Shown: piece after piece, positions 1-8,421 of the stretch | How positions within the stretch are numbered: the first letter of the stretch is position 1 | How the letters are laid out: every line of letters begins with the position of its first letter | Assembly: GCF_049445795.1 (NCBI RefSeq) | Contig: NZ_JBMSDT010000019.1 | Location: 1 to 64,000 of the forward strand | DNA: 64,000 bases | From: Larkinella sp049445795 | GTDB taxonomy: Bacteria > Bacteroidota > Bacteroidia > Cytophagales > Spirosomataceae | Direction of reading: 5' to 3' | Notes under the pieces: model-generated | Databases searched by the model: none | What the model saw: only the letters and a program-made list of their open reading frames with translations | What the model was told of the DNA's origin: nothing | Made by a program: the position numbers and the translations under genes

Positions 1-1486
1 TATTGTTCCGATGTAAAGCCGTGATCGTGGAATCGGGCCAGTACGGCAGCACCCGGCCCGTACGGGTGTCGATGACCCGCAGCCCTTCGTCGTTGTTGCC
101 CACCCAAAGCCGCCCCCGGCGGTCCATAAAACCGTGGTCGACAAACGGCACCGAGAACAGGCGGCTCGTCCGCTGGCCCGCCGGAGTTCGGACGAAGCGC
201 CCGGCTTTCGGGTCGTACACCAGCACGCCGTCGCCCTTGTAATCCCAGCGTCGCAGCCCGATCCAGAGCCGTCCGTCGTCGGGTTGCTCGATCCACATGG
301 TTTCGGGAGCTTCGTCGGGGTAGCGGATCAGCGTGAACCGGTTGGTCGGGCGGTGCCAGCGCAGCAGCCCTGTGTGCGACAGGCCGAGCCAGAAGGTTTG
401 CCCGGACGTATCGCTGCGGTCGGCGGCAATGACTTTGACAACGACCGGCTGGCGAACCAGCGCGGGCGGCAGGGCAACGGTCCGGATCAGGTTATCGCGG
501 GCATTGTATTTCAACACGCCGTCGGAGGTGCCGACCCACAGAATACCGGTTTCTGCATCCGCGTACAGGGTGTTGACGCAGAACGGTTCCGGCCGAACGT
601 CCGTCAACCTGAAAAACCGGTTTTGTTCCGGCCGGAACACCAGCAACCCTTTTTCGTCGCCCACCCACAACAGCCGCCGACCGGTTTCGTCGCGGCCTTC
701 CTGTACACACAGAACCCGGTTGAGCGGTTCGGGACTCCTCAAAAAGGTGTATTGTTCGGTTCGCGGATCGACCCGCAGCAGCCCTTCCCCGTACGTGCCG
801 ATCCACAGAATGCCTTCCGAATCGACACAGCCCCGACTCAGGTACAGCAAGATCCGCCGTTTCGGATCGGGGCAGTCGATGCCCAGCACGCAGACGAAGC
901 GATTGGCCCGGCGGTCGAAGCGAAACAGACCGTTATCGCTGCCGATGGCCCAGAGCGTATGTTGTGCATCTTCCACGAACCCGAGGGCTTTCAGCCCGAA
1001 ATAATTGGTTTGCCGGAAGGGATACTGCTGCACGACGCCCGTGCGGAGATTGATGCGCCCGACGCCCTTGGTGTCGCTGAACCAGCCGTCGCCGTTTGAA
1101 TCCAGAAACAAATAACCGGTGGCTTTGGGTGTGTTGGGAATGGCGGTTAACCGAAGGGCATTCGGGTCGATGCGGCAGATGCCCTGCCGATCGCTGGCTA
1201 CCCACATCCGGTTGGCCGAATCGGCCGCCAGGCCCGTAATCAGGTACGTTTCCGGAAACAGAAACGGTCGGAAGCTGACGCCGTCGTACCGGGCCGGACA
1301 CCGGCGGGTGCCAAACCACAGAAAGCCCTTGCGGTCTTTGGTAATGCTGTACACCGCACTCCCGGGCAGACCGTCTTTGACCGACAGGTGCTCAAAGGTA
1401 ATGTTGGGAGCCTGGGCACGCAGATTGGGCGTGCCCGCCAGAAGGCTTAGCCAGCAAATGAGGACGGTCGATAAACGCTTTTTCAT
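1..1486 (-). CDS. Two-component regulator propeller protein, partial (3' end beyond window)
   Basis: An open frame reads leftward from an ATG at 1486 to the window edge without a stop, so about 495 N-terminal codons are present. It begins with a signal peptide (MKKRLSTVLICWLSLLAG, then an AQA-type cleavage site). It continues as repeated propeller blades containing motifs such as DGLPGSAVYSITKDRKGFLWFGT, here shortened, LWIGTYGEGLLRVDP and GRLWVGNNDEGL. This is the periplasmic ligand-sensing half of Bacteroidetes propeller sensors, which usually continue into a Y_Y_Y domain, a membrane helix and a histidine kinase or other output. Those parts lie outside the window, so the output type is unknown. 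It is divergent from the glycoside hydrolase gene, with 76 bases between start codons. Confidence 0.85.
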   Translation of the reverse strand, partial: MKKRLSTVLICWLSLLAGTPNLRAQAPNITFEHLSVKDGLPGSAVYSITKDRKGFLWFGTRRCPARYDGVSFRPFLFPETYLITGLAADSANRMWVASDRQGICRIDPNALRLTAIPNTPKATGYLFLDSNGDGWFSDTKGVGRINLRTGVVQQYPFRQTNYFGLKALGFVEDAQHTLWAIGSDNGLFRFDRRANRFVCVLGIDCPDPKRRILLYLSRGCVDSEGILWIGTYGEGLLRVDPRTEQYTFLRSPEPLNRVLCVQEGRDETGRRLLWVGDEKGLLVFRPEQNRFFRLTDVRPEPFCVNTLYADAETGILWVGTSDGVLKYNARDNLIRTVALPPALVRQPVVVKVIAADRSDTSGQTFWLGLSHTGLLRWHRPTNRFTLIRYPDEAPETMWIEQPDDGRLWIGLRRWDYKGDGVLVYDPKAGRFVRTPAGQRTSRLFSVPFVDHGFMDRRGRLWVGNNDEGLRVIDTRTGRVLPYWPDSTITALHRNN

Positions 1487-1562
1487 AACCGGATGGCCTA
1501 CTCTATAAAAGTAACCGATTAGGGCGGTTTTAACCAATGATTTGTAACCGCTTGGTAAATAG

Positions 1563-2630
1563 ATGGAAAAGAGGGCTGAAGTATTGAGTGAAAGGCTGGA
1601 TTTTTACCGTCATTGCTTGCCATCAACCTCACTTCTGCTCATGGACTTATTGAATCCGCCCGCCAAACCCGGCTTTTTCGTGCAGGGTCGGTTTTTGCAC
1701 GATGCCTCCGGCCACAAGGTCACGTTACGGGGCGTTAACAAAATGAACTTCTGGATGGACCGAACCGGCGCTTCGTTCCCCGAAATTGCGCAGACCGGGG
1801 CCAATTGCGTCCGGCTTGTCTGGAAAGCCCGGGAAGACAACGGCCAGCCCACCCCGGCCGCCGAACTCGACCACCTGATTACGCAGTGTGTCGCGCAGAG
1901 AATGATTCCGATGGTGGAGGTTCACGATGCTACCGGCGACTGGAGCAAGCTGGGTGAGATGGTGGCCTTTTGGCTACGCGCCGATATCCTGGCCGTGATT
2001 CAAAAGCACGAGCAGTATCTGCTGGTGAACATTGCCAACGAATGCGGGGACGATCAGGTCACGGACGCGCAGTTTACGGAAGGTTACGAAAACGCGGTCC
2101 AGCAACTCCGGCAGGCCGGTATTCGCACCACGCTGGTGATCGATGCGGCCGATTGGGGCAAAAACCTCGAACAACTGGTGCGGGTAGGGCCGGGGCTGAT
2201 TCAGGCCGACCCGGAACATAACCTGCTGTTTTCGGTGCATACCTACTGGCCGATCCTGTTCGGAGCCACACCGGAGTTCATCCGCGACCAGTTCGACGCG
2301 GCTGTTGCGGCCGGTTTGCCGTTCATCGTGGGCGAGTGGGCTGCTTTTGGGGCCTTTGCCGGGGGCGAAAGCATCTGCGGGCCAAGCGGGCGCATTGAGT
2401 ATCAGGCCATTCTGTCCGAAACAAACCGGCTCGACATCGGCTGGCTGGTCTGGGAGTGGGGGCCGGGAAACGAGGGCGGGGGCGACCCGCTCTGTACGAT
2501 CATGGACATGACCACCGACAGCCGGTTTGTCAACCTGAAACCGTGGGGGCGGGAGGTGGCGCTGGAGCATCCGCTCGGAATTCAGCAAACCGCCGTTCGG
2601 TCGCCGTTTCTGTTGAACCTGATCGATTGA
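1563..2630 (+). CDS. Glycoside hydrolase family 5-like protein (cellulase/mannanase fold)
   Basis: The 355-residue product has the GH5 TIM-barrel signature. An early block reads GRFLHDASGHKVTLRGVN. The probable acid/base Glu is in NIANECG (about residue 160) and the probable nucleophile Glu is in FIVGEWAAFG (about residue 258). These match the paired catalytic glutamates of endo-beta-glucanases and mannanases. The substrate cannot be told from sequence. No clear signal peptide is visible. The first 26 residues do not look like the family, and an internal ATG at 1641 (MDLLNPP) is an equally good start. The divergent neighbour is a propeller sensor, a class often linked to glycan sensing. Confidence 0.8.
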   Translation: MEKRAEVLSERLDFYRHCLPSTSLLLMDLLNPPAKPGFFVQGRFLHDASGHKVTLRGVNKMNFWMDRTGASFPEIAQTGANCVRLVWKAREDNGQPTPAAELDHLITQCVAQRMIPMVEVHDATGDWSKLGEMVAFWLRADILAVIQKHEQYLLVNIANECGDDQVTDAQFTEGYENAVQQLRQAGIRTTLVIDAADWGKNLEQLVRVGPGLIQADPEHNLLFSVHTYWPILFGATPEFIRDQFDAAVAAGLPFIVGEWAAFGAFAGGESICGPSGRIEYQAILSETNRLDIGWLVWEWGPGNEGGGDPLCTIMDMTTDSRFVNLKPWGREVALEHPLGIQQTAVRSPFLLNLID

Positions 2631-2734
2631 AAAACCGGTTGCCGTTTGCTCAGTGGGTATAAAGGGTTATGGACAAAGGGTTAGAGATTGGGGAAATTTG
2701 AGGGAACCATACGGGAAATTCCCACAAGCGCACC

Positions 2735-3211
2735 ATGAAAAACCGCACCCTGTACCGGCGATTGCTGCTGGCTGGCCTGCTGCCTTTGTTCAGTCTCGGT
2801 TTTGCGCCGAACACTCCGCCCGATGTAACCGGCGCCTGGCGGATGACCGCTCACCGGATTAATCCGCCGATGGACGGTATTACGGACCTTTACACGCATT
2901 TCAAAGACCTCTACGGCGGTTGCCGGGAGGATATGGGGCTTACCCTGAATGCCGATGGAAGCCTGAAAATGACGCCTGTGAAGGGTTGCCAGAATCCGCT
3001 GGGGAATATGATCATGAAAGCGGCTTCGAAGTTTATGCCGTCGGGCAAAGCCTCCTGGGAAACCAGCGGGACCAAAATCGTTTTGCAGGATGGGAAAGGC
3101 CAGCGCAAAGAGTATGACCTGCAACTCAACGGAACCACCATGCAGTGGGGCTTCGATGAAACCGACAAACAGACCACCGTGCATCATACCGTCGAATTCC
3201 GGCGCGAATGA
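2735..3211 (+). CDS. Small secreted lipocalin-like protein
   Basis: The 158-residue protein begins with a basic then hydrophobic signal peptide (MKNRTLYRRLLLAGLLPLFSL). The mature part starts DVTGAWRMTAHR and alternates short beta-like segments with turns (LTLNADGSLKMT, WETSGTKIVLQDG, TMQWGFDE). This resembles the lipocalin-like proteins of Bacteroidetes that begin with a GxW motif. Two cysteines (in GGCRED and KGCQNP) could form a disulfide. The role is unknown. It lies between the glycoside hydrolase and tssN and may not belong to either unit. Confidence 0.6.
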   Translation: MKNRTLYRRLLLAGLLPLFSLGFAPNTPPDVTGAWRMTAHRINPPMDGITDLYTHFKDLYGGCREDMGLTLNADGSLKMTPVKGCQNPLGNMIMKAASKFMPSGKASWETSGTKIVLQDGKGQRKEYDLQLNGTTMQWGFDETDKQTTVHHTVEFRRE

Positions 3212-3322
3212 GCGCAAGGCTCCGGTCGGCGTCCAAAACCAGTTGGGGGATCTGTCGTTCCCGCCGAATGGCCGCCGACCGTCCGTTGTCAACGTTGTAA
3301 CTACCCAAAATCCATTCCGCCA

Positions 3323-4084
3323 ATGCCCATTTTATCCATCGTCAAACGATCTCCGGGGCTGCTGTACTGCATTGTGATCGGCCTGGGGCTGGGTGCATTG
3401 GGTCTGGCAGGTACCCTGGATGGCGCTGCTTTTCAATCCTATTATTTGCTGGCCCAGGTGCTGGCGCTGGGCCTGGGCGTGTTGCACCCGTGGCTGGGCA
3501 GGCGGTTTGCTCCTGCGCTGTTGGCGACGTTTGGACGGGGTTTTCTGGCGACGGCGGGCATTCTGTTGCTCGCCGTCGGTTTTGCGCTGGTGCTGCTTCG
3601 GCAAACCGGTCATCTGGCCGACCGCTGGCCGTTCGTGACCAGCCTGCTGCCGTTTCTGATTCCGTTTCTGGTGGTACAGGCTTACCGGTATTACCGGCTT
3701 ATTCCACCTGCCGACTACCGAAAGTGGTATTATCCGGTTAACGGCGACATGCCCGACCTGGATCTGCTCGACCTGTCGAAAATCCTGGTCATTCAGTTTG
3801 AGTTTCACAAGACGACGGAGGATGCCAACTTCACTAACTTTAAGGCCAAAGCGCCCGTCTCCATGACGCTCGGCGACCTTTTTCTGGTGTTCATCAACGA
3901 TTACAACGAGCGGACACCCGCCAGCCCGATTCAGTATACCGACCAGGCCGGTCGGCCGTATGGCTGGGTGTTTTCGCGAAAAACCGCCTGGTGGAAGCCA
4001 CGCCGGTACCTCGATCCGGGTCTTGATTTCAACCAGAACCAATTGGCTGACAACGACACGATCCTGGCGATGCGGGCGGCTTAA
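3323..4084 (+). CDS. tssN: Type VI secretion system protein TssN
   Basis: The 253-residue protein has about four hydrophobic helices in its first 125 residues (around 10-30, 38-60, 72-95 and 103-122). A soluble cytoplasmic-type domain follows, with YYPVNGDMPDLDLLDLSKI, GDLFLVFINDYNERTP and PYGWVFSRKTAWW. This layout is typical of TssN, a membrane component peculiar to the Bacteroidetes T6SS subtype iii, which lacks the TssJLM membrane complex. It is on the opposite strand to the other tss genes. Its stop is 7 bases from the end of vgrG, so the two units converge and tssN must have its own promoter. Confidence 0.8.
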   Translation: MPILSIVKRSPGLLYCIVIGLGLGALGLAGTLDGAAFQSYYLLAQVLALGLGVLHPWLGRRFAPALLATFGRGFLATAGILLLAVGFALVLLRQTGHLADRWPFVTSLLPFLIPFLVVQAYRYYRLIPPADYRKWYYPVNGDMPDLDLLDLSKILVIQFEFHKTTEDANFTNFKAKAPVSMTLGDLFLVFINDYNERTPASPIQYTDQAGRPYGWVFSRKTAWWKPRRYLDPGLDFNQNQLADNDTILAMRAA

Positions 4085-4091
4085 AACCGGG

Positions 4092-5888
4092 TTAGTTGAG
4101 CATAATGACGCCCCCTTTCACTTCCACCATCGCGTCGCCTTTCAGCGAGGTTTGCGTTCCTTCGAGCGAAAGCTGGGCGTTGGCCTTGATTTTGGCCGTT
4201 GCGTCAGCTTCTGCTTCGATCTGAGCGCCTTTGATCCCGACGCTGGCGGTGCCTTCAATCGTCACGGCATTGCGGGCCTTGAGTTCAAGGTTGTTTTGCG
4301 CTTCGAGTGTCAGGTCGTTGGCGGCTTTTACCTGAATATCGTGCCCGGCAATGACGATGTTGCCCTGCGTTTCGATGGTGATACTACCATTGTCGGCAAA
4401 CGACAACAGCACGCGCGTATCGGTTTTTTGGGTGTTGGTCAGTTCGATGTGCTGCTCGCCGTTTTTGTCGTACAGGCTGATCTGGTTGCCGCCTTTGGTC
4501 TGAATCACCTTCCGGACATTGCCCGATTCGGTGTAACGAATGCCCTCTTTTTTGGGGTACAGGCTCGTCAGCACGAACGGGTATTCGGCCAGGTTCGATT
4601 CGTACCCGATCATCACCTGGGCGTCTTCCTCCGGCACAAACCGCATGCCTTCACCGTCGGCGGTGTAGGCATGGGCCACCCGCAGCCAATCCGATTGGTT
4701 TTTGTTGCCCGGCCAAAGGAATTCCACCTTGACCCGGCCCAGTTTTTCCGGGTCCTGATTGTCGATGACACGGGCCAGTTCGGGCTGGCCGACCGGGAGT
4801 TTGAACGACGGATTCGGCGGAGGATAGGCGACGGAATCCGGGACGGCCCGGAACGTGTTGGCGTAATTCCCGCTGCTGTCCAGCGAATGAGCGACGTGCG
4901 TCACCCGGTACCGGCCAAAGTTTTCTTCGGACGTACCGCGCTCGGTAATCCGGCTGCCTTTGACCGAAACGACCGTGCCGACCGACACGTCCGGGTTTTC
5001 GCCGAAGCCCTGAAAATCGACCAGCCGACTGGCTTGCATCGCCTTCTGCGTTTTGGTCACTTCATCGAGTTCGCTTTGACCGTGAACGAGCTTCGGCAGC
5101 GGCAGTTGCGATTCCTGGCCGAACAAATTTTCCGATTCATCCAGCGCAAATTCGCCCCATTGTCCCAAACCGCTCACCGACTGATCGTTGGAGTGGCTTT
5201 CGTAGGTCTGGTCGGCGGTGTAATCGTAGCGGCTGTAGAGAAACTTGGCGGGCTGAAGCCGGAGCGACATGGCAAAGGTCTGCACCCCGTCGACCCGGAA
5301 TTCCACTTCGTGGTCGTCGGGCTTGCCGAACACCAGTTGCTGGCCGTCGTAGAAACACCATTCGCCGTATTCGGCTGCCAGCCGCGTCAGAAACTCGAAG
5401 TTGGTTTCGTCGTATTGCACGACGTACTTCAGCGTGTTCGTATGGTTGGGCTGCACCGACCGCCGGAGCAGGTTGTTGGGATACGGATTCAGCACCTGGT
5501 TGACAATATCGCTCAGGCTGCATTGCAGGAACGTCCGGCGCACCCGGCTGTCTTCCAGCAGAATCGTCAGGCTGCAGCCTTTCAGGATAAAAATGTTGGA
5601 GGTGGCGCTGGTGTTTTTCAGGGCCAGTTCGGTCACAATCCCTTTAAACGTAAAGTCGAACGATCCTTTTTCGAGCAGCGGTTCGAACGAAAACTGGACG
5701 GTTTTGCCGACCACGTTCCGGTGCGACTCGTGGAAGAACAGTTCGTTGGGGTCTTCCAGCTCCTCGAACGGCACGGCGAGTTCAAACCGGTGGTGGCCGA
5801 ACAGGTCCTGCTCGATGGTTAGCAAGGATACGTTTTTGAGTTCCTTGCCGCCTTCGAGTTCAACGTGGGTGATGACCTGCTTGGCCAT
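4092..5888 (-). CDS. vgrG: Type VI secretion tip protein VgrG (TssI)
   Basis: The 598-residue protein has the VgrG order. The N-terminal half resembles phage late-control D protein / gp27 (for example KYVVQYDETNFEFLTRLAAEYG and WCFYDGQQLVFG). A gp5-like OB fold follows (VIDNQDPEKLGRVKVEF, LRVAHAYTADGEGMRFVPE, VMIGYE). The end is a beta-helical spike of short alternating repeats such as LTLEAQNNLELKARN and VTIEGTASVGIKG, closing with a plain GGVIMLN. There is no C-terminal toxin domain, so cargo must be carried some other way, perhaps on PAAR or the TssD tube. It is the last gene of the - strand T6SS operon, 3 bases after the last tssD. Confidence 0.93.
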   Translation of the reverse strand: MAKQVITHVELEGGKELKNVSLLTIEQDLFGHHRFELAVPFEELEDPNELFFHESHRNVVGKTVQFSFEPLLEKGSFDFTFKGIVTELALKNTSATSNIFILKGCSLTILLEDSRVRRTFLQCSLSDIVNQVLNPYPNNLLRRSVQPNHTNTLKYVVQYDETNFEFLTRLAAEYGEWCFYDGQQLVFGKPDDHEVEFRVDGVQTFAMSLRLQPAKFLYSRYDYTADQTYESHSNDQSVSGLGQWGEFALDESENLFGQESQLPLPKLVHGQSELDEVTKTQKAMQASRLVDFQGFGENPDVSVGTVVSVKGSRITERGTSEENFGRYRVTHVAHSLDSSGNYANTFRAVPDSVAYPPPNPSFKLPVGQPELARVIDNQDPEKLGRVKVEFLWPGNKNQSDWLRVAHAYTADGEGMRFVPEEDAQVMIGYESNLAEYPFVLTSLYPKKEGIRYTESGNVRKVIQTKGGNQISLYDKNGEQHIELTNTQKTDTRVLLSFADNGSITIETQGNIVIAGHDIQVKAANDLTLEAQNNLELKARNAVTIEGTASVGIKGAQIEAEADATAKIKANAQLSLEGTQTSLKGDAMVEVKGGVIMLN

Positions 5889-5891
5889 GCG

Positions 5892-6398
5892 TCAGGTGTT
5901 TTGGTGGTCAATGCCGTCGAGCTTGATTTTGGCCGCCGATAACCGGATCAGGATGCAGTTGCTGTGGCGGGTCCGTTCCGCAAAGCGGAGAAGTTTGACG
6001 GTGTTGTTGATAACGCGCTGCTCATACTCATTTTCTTTGGTAATATCGACACTGATAGTTTCTTGCAGGACTTCAACCATAGCGTCGACCTGATCGATGT
6101 ATCCCCTCGACATAAACTCGAAGTAGAACGTGGCATACGCATCTTCAAACTCCAGCTTCTGCAGCGACGACCGCTGATCGACCCGGTCGAAGACGATCTC
6201 ACCGTTTTTTTTGACCGTGGTCCCCGACACCCAATTGCCCAGCAGGTCGTCGTCGGTGCCGTCCAGAATCAGAATGATGACACCCCCGCGCACGCCCGAG
6301 GTCGTGCGCCCGCGCTGGTACTTCTGAACCAGCGTGTGGGTGCATTGCAGCACATCAAATTTTTTGCCTTCTACGGTTAATGTGGCCTTGAATGACAT
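5892..6398 (-). CDS. tssD: TssD (Hcp-like tube protein), long form 3
   Basis: The 168-residue protein starts MSFKATLTVEGKKFDVLQC and has the Hcp-like beta-barrel pattern of Bacteroidetes TssD proteins: an N-terminal strand pair, a GxxxGVRGG turn, and LEFEDAYATFYFEF. It is one of three long paralogues. After the FxDAY block it carries about 50 extra residues, mostly predicted helical (EYEQRVINNTVKLLRFAERT). The final strands CILIRLSAAKIKL follow. The long forms at 6806 and 7837 share a [EQ]RTG-type motif before the last strands; here it is ERTR. The gene is the most divergent long copy and sits directly before vgrG, so it may adapt the tube to the spike. That role is inference. Confidence 0.82.
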   Translation of the reverse strand: MSFKATLTVEGKKFDVLQCTHTLVQKYQRGRTTSGVRGGVIILILDGTDDDLLGNWVSGTTVKKNGEIVFDRVDQRSSLQKLEFEDAYATFYFEFMSRGYIDQVDAMVEVLQETISVDITKENEYEQRVINNTVKLLRFAERTRHSNCILIRLSAAKIKLDGIDHQNT

Positions 6399-6414
6399 AC
6401 CAAAAAGTTAAGCG

Positions 6415-6786
6415 CTACACCTGGAGGGTGGCCTTGTTAAAGTGAATTTCACTGCCTGTAATGTTGACAGTGGTGTGGAGGTATTCCATGTCCGCGTAAA
6501 ATTCATCGTGGTACCAGACGCAGTACGCCTTTTTAAGTTCAATTTCCTTGAACTTGCCCTCTTCGTCGATGCGTTGTAACGTGATCTTGGCGTCTTTCTG
6601 CATGGTCGGGTCGAACATCCAGTTTTTAATGGTGCTGTCTTCCATCGCATCCAGACTGATCACAATGGCCCATTCCGGGCGGGAAGCGGGTTCGCCCCGC
6701 TGGTTTTCACTCCGGACTATCCGCAAAAACAGCCAGTTGATCGGATAGTCGGTTCCTTCGACGGTCAGCGTTCCTTCGTAAGCCAT
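6415..6786 (-). CDS. tssD: TssD (Hcp-like tube protein), short form 3
   Basis: The 123-residue protein starts MAYEGTLTVEGTDYPINWLF and has the compact TssD/Hcp fold: SENQRGEPASRPEWAIVISL in the first sheet, NWMFDPTMQKDAKITLQR in the middle, and LKKAYCVWYHDEF followed directly by the last strands VNITGSEIHFNKATLQV. It lacks the internal insertion of the long paralogues and is close in length to classical Hcp-type subunits of subtype iii systems. It is the third short copy in transcription order, between long copies at 6806 and 5892. It probably stacks as hexameric rings inside the TssBC sheath. Confidence 0.88.
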   Translation of the reverse strand: MAYEGTLTVEGTDYPINWLFLRIVRSENQRGEPASRPEWAIVISLDAMEDSTIKNWMFDPTMQKDAKITLQRIDEEGKFKEIELKKAYCVWYHDEFYADMEYLHTTVNITGSEIHFNKATLQV

Positions 6787-6805
6787 ACGGTATTGTGGTT
6801 AACGG

Positions 6806-7354
6806 TTATTCGTCGCTCGTACCACCCCATTCATTGTCGAGGGGAATATCGCGCAGTTTGATTTTCTCGCAGGACATCGTCACGAACAGGCAGTAGGGAA
6901 TCCCGGTGCGTTCCTGAAACTTCCGGACGCGTTTCCACATGTTGCGGACGAGCACGTTGTCCTGTTTGTTGAGTCGGCTGGCATTATAACCATACTCGTA
7001 CGCGTCTTCGCTTAGATCTTCTGCTGCGCTCACTTGGTTGAACTGCGTCTTGATGGCACCAGTATTGTCGAAATAGCTTTCGGAAACGTCGGTGACAAAC
7101 GCATTTTCGAAGTCATACGTGAGAAAAGCCTGGTCGTTGTGGTAGGTCTTGATGGTTCCTTTTTCCAGCCGGTCTTCATCGACCAGCCATTCAAAGAAGA
7201 AATCCGAGCCGCCTTCGAGAATAAGGTAAAAATCGCCCAGATAAACCCCGGAAGCCGGTTTTCCCTGGTTGTTCACCGCCTGTTTGAAGGAAACCAGGAA
7301 TTCAAGCGCCAGCATGTCCTGCTGGGCAATCGTTATAATCGCTTTATGTGCCAT
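6806..7354 (-). CDS. tssD: TssD (Hcp-like tube protein), long form 2
   Basis: The protein is 182 residues if started at MAHKAIITI (ATG at 7354); an in-frame ATG at 7369 would add five residues. The chosen start matches the N-termini of its paralogues. Key blocks are NNQGKPASGVYLGDFYLIL, DFENAFVTDVSESYF, a roughly 50-residue insertion ending KFQERTG, and the last strands CLFVTMSCEKIKL. It is clearly closest to the long copy at 7837, which shares NNQGKPASGVYLGDFY and VTMSCE. This supports duplication of a short-long pair. Its C-terminus ends in an acidic tail (GGTSDE). Confidence 0.86.
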   Translation of the reverse strand: MAHKAIITIAQQDMLALEFLVSFKQAVNNQGKPASGVYLGDFYLILEGGSDFFFEWLVDEDRLEKGTIKTYHNDQAFLTYDFENAFVTDVSESYFDNTGAIKTQFNQVSAAEDLSEDAYEYGYNASRLNKQDNVLVRNMWKRVRKFQERTGIPYCLFVTMSCEKIKLRDIPLDNEWGGTSDE

Positions 7355-7375
7355 GGTGTTGTTCGTCAATGAGGC

Positions 7376-7774
7376 TTATTCATCCTCGTGTTCCAGGGTG
7401 GCTTTTTGGTTCGATACCGATTTTCCGCTGAAGAAAAAGTTCGTGGTTTCGAACGATGCATCGGCGATAAATAACTCGAGCAGCCCGAAGCAGAAAACCG
7501 CGTTCAGCTTCCAGGTTTTGACTTTGGTTTCGCCCTGGCCGTCGTTCTGATTGGCAAAAAAGGTGATCGTGACATCTTTCTGCATGTTGGGGTCGAACAT
7601 CCAACTGGCAAAGGTGCCCTGTTCCATGACGTCCATGGCGACATAAACCCGCCAGGTTGTCCCGGAAGCCGGTTTGCCTTTTTTGTCCCGTTTTCGGGAT
7701 GCGGTGAAAAAAAAGCGGTTTAGAATGAACAGCTCATTATCGACCTCCATTTCGGCGCGAAGTGTTGCATCCAT
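7376..7774 (-). CDS. tssD: TssD (Hcp-like tube protein), short form 2
   Basis: The 132-residue protein is a compact TssD. It shares FFxASRKRDKKGKPAS and SWMFDPNMQKDVTITFF with the other short forms, including the WMxDPxxxK block seen in all three. It goes from WKLNAVFCFGLLELFI straight into the final strands FFFSGKSVSNQKATLEH, with no insertion. It follows the long copy at 7837 by 62 bases and is 21 bases before the long copy at 6806. Its residues before MEVDNELF are less certain as the true N-terminus. Confidence 0.87.
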   Translation of the reverse strand: MDATLRAEMEVDNELFILNRFFFTASRKRDKKGKPASGTTWRVYVAMDVMEQGTFASWMFDPNMQKDVTITFFANQNDGQGETKVKTWKLNAVFCFGLLELFIADASFETTNFFFSGKSVSNQKATLEHEDE

Positions 7775-7836
7775 GAATGAAACGGTTTAGAAGTGAGTGA
7801 AACAGAGAGAAAAAGCTTGATAAAGCCGAAAACCGG

Positions 7837-8394
7837 TCAGCGTTGGGTCCACATGTTATCGTGCATCAGGTTCCGGATCGTGATCTGTTCGCAGGACATC
7901 GTCACCATCAGCACGTGGGCAATACCGGTTCGCTGCTGAAACTGCCGGGTTTTGCCGACCGAATTCGACAAAGCATGGGCCGTGGCGCTGTCCCCGGTCG
8001 CCTGTTTGTTCAGGGAGACGACATTGGTCCAGAATTCAAAATTCTCGCTCAAATCCTCGGAGGTGCTGACCCGGTTAAAACTGTTGTCGGCCTGGTCGTT
8101 TTCGTAGTAGTTTTCCAGGATCGTGGTCACAAATCCCTTGACGAAGGAGTACTCGACAAAAGGCGATTGTGCCTTGTTGTAGTAGACCTTGACAATGCCG
8201 CTTTCCATGCGTTCGGGATCGCTTAACCAATCGAAAAAAACATCGTTCCCGCCCGGCATCAGGAAATAAAAATCACCGAGGTAGACGCCGGAAGCCGGTT
8301 TACCCTGGTTATTAATTTTCTGAACCAGGCTAACGTTGAACTCCAGCAGTTTGAAGTCCCGCCCGCAAACGGATAGGATTGCTTTTCTTGGCAT
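7837..8394 (-). CDS. tssD: TssD (Hcp-like tube protein), long form 1
   Basis: The 185-residue protein starts MPRKAILSVCGRDFKLLEF. It has the block NNQGKPASGVYLGDFYFLM, WLSDPERMESG, and VEYSFVKGFVTTILENYYEN, followed by an insertion (VSTSEDLSENFEFWTNVVSLN and a helical stretch ending RQFQQRTG). It closes with VLMVTMSCEQITI. The SEDLSE and QRTG elements recur in the long copy at 6806, so the insertion is a conserved feature of the long type. The gene lies 27 bases after the first short copy. Confidence 0.86.
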   Translation of the reverse strand: MPRKAILSVCGRDFKLLEFNVSLVQKINNQGKPASGVYLGDFYFLMPGGNDVFFDWLSDPERMESGIVKVYYNKAQSPFVEYSFVKGFVTTILENYYENDQADNSFNRVSTSEDLSENFEFWTNVVSLNKQATGDSATAHALSNSVGKTRQFQQRTGIAHVLMVTMSCEQITIRNLMHDNMWTQR

Positions 8395-8421
8395 GGTTGT
8401 AAAGGATTAAGACCAAGCAGC

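Noticed and set aside
134..1099. A 321-codon open frame on the + strand at the left end
   Set aside because: It is antisense to the propeller gene, whose blades read cleanly on the - strand, and it shows no family features.
3960..5822. A 620-codon open frame on the + strand across vgrG
   Set aside because: Its product is low-complexity, rich in Phe, Val, Arg and His, and has no domain. The - strand frame is a clear VgrG. The long frame is a by-product of GC-rich codon use.
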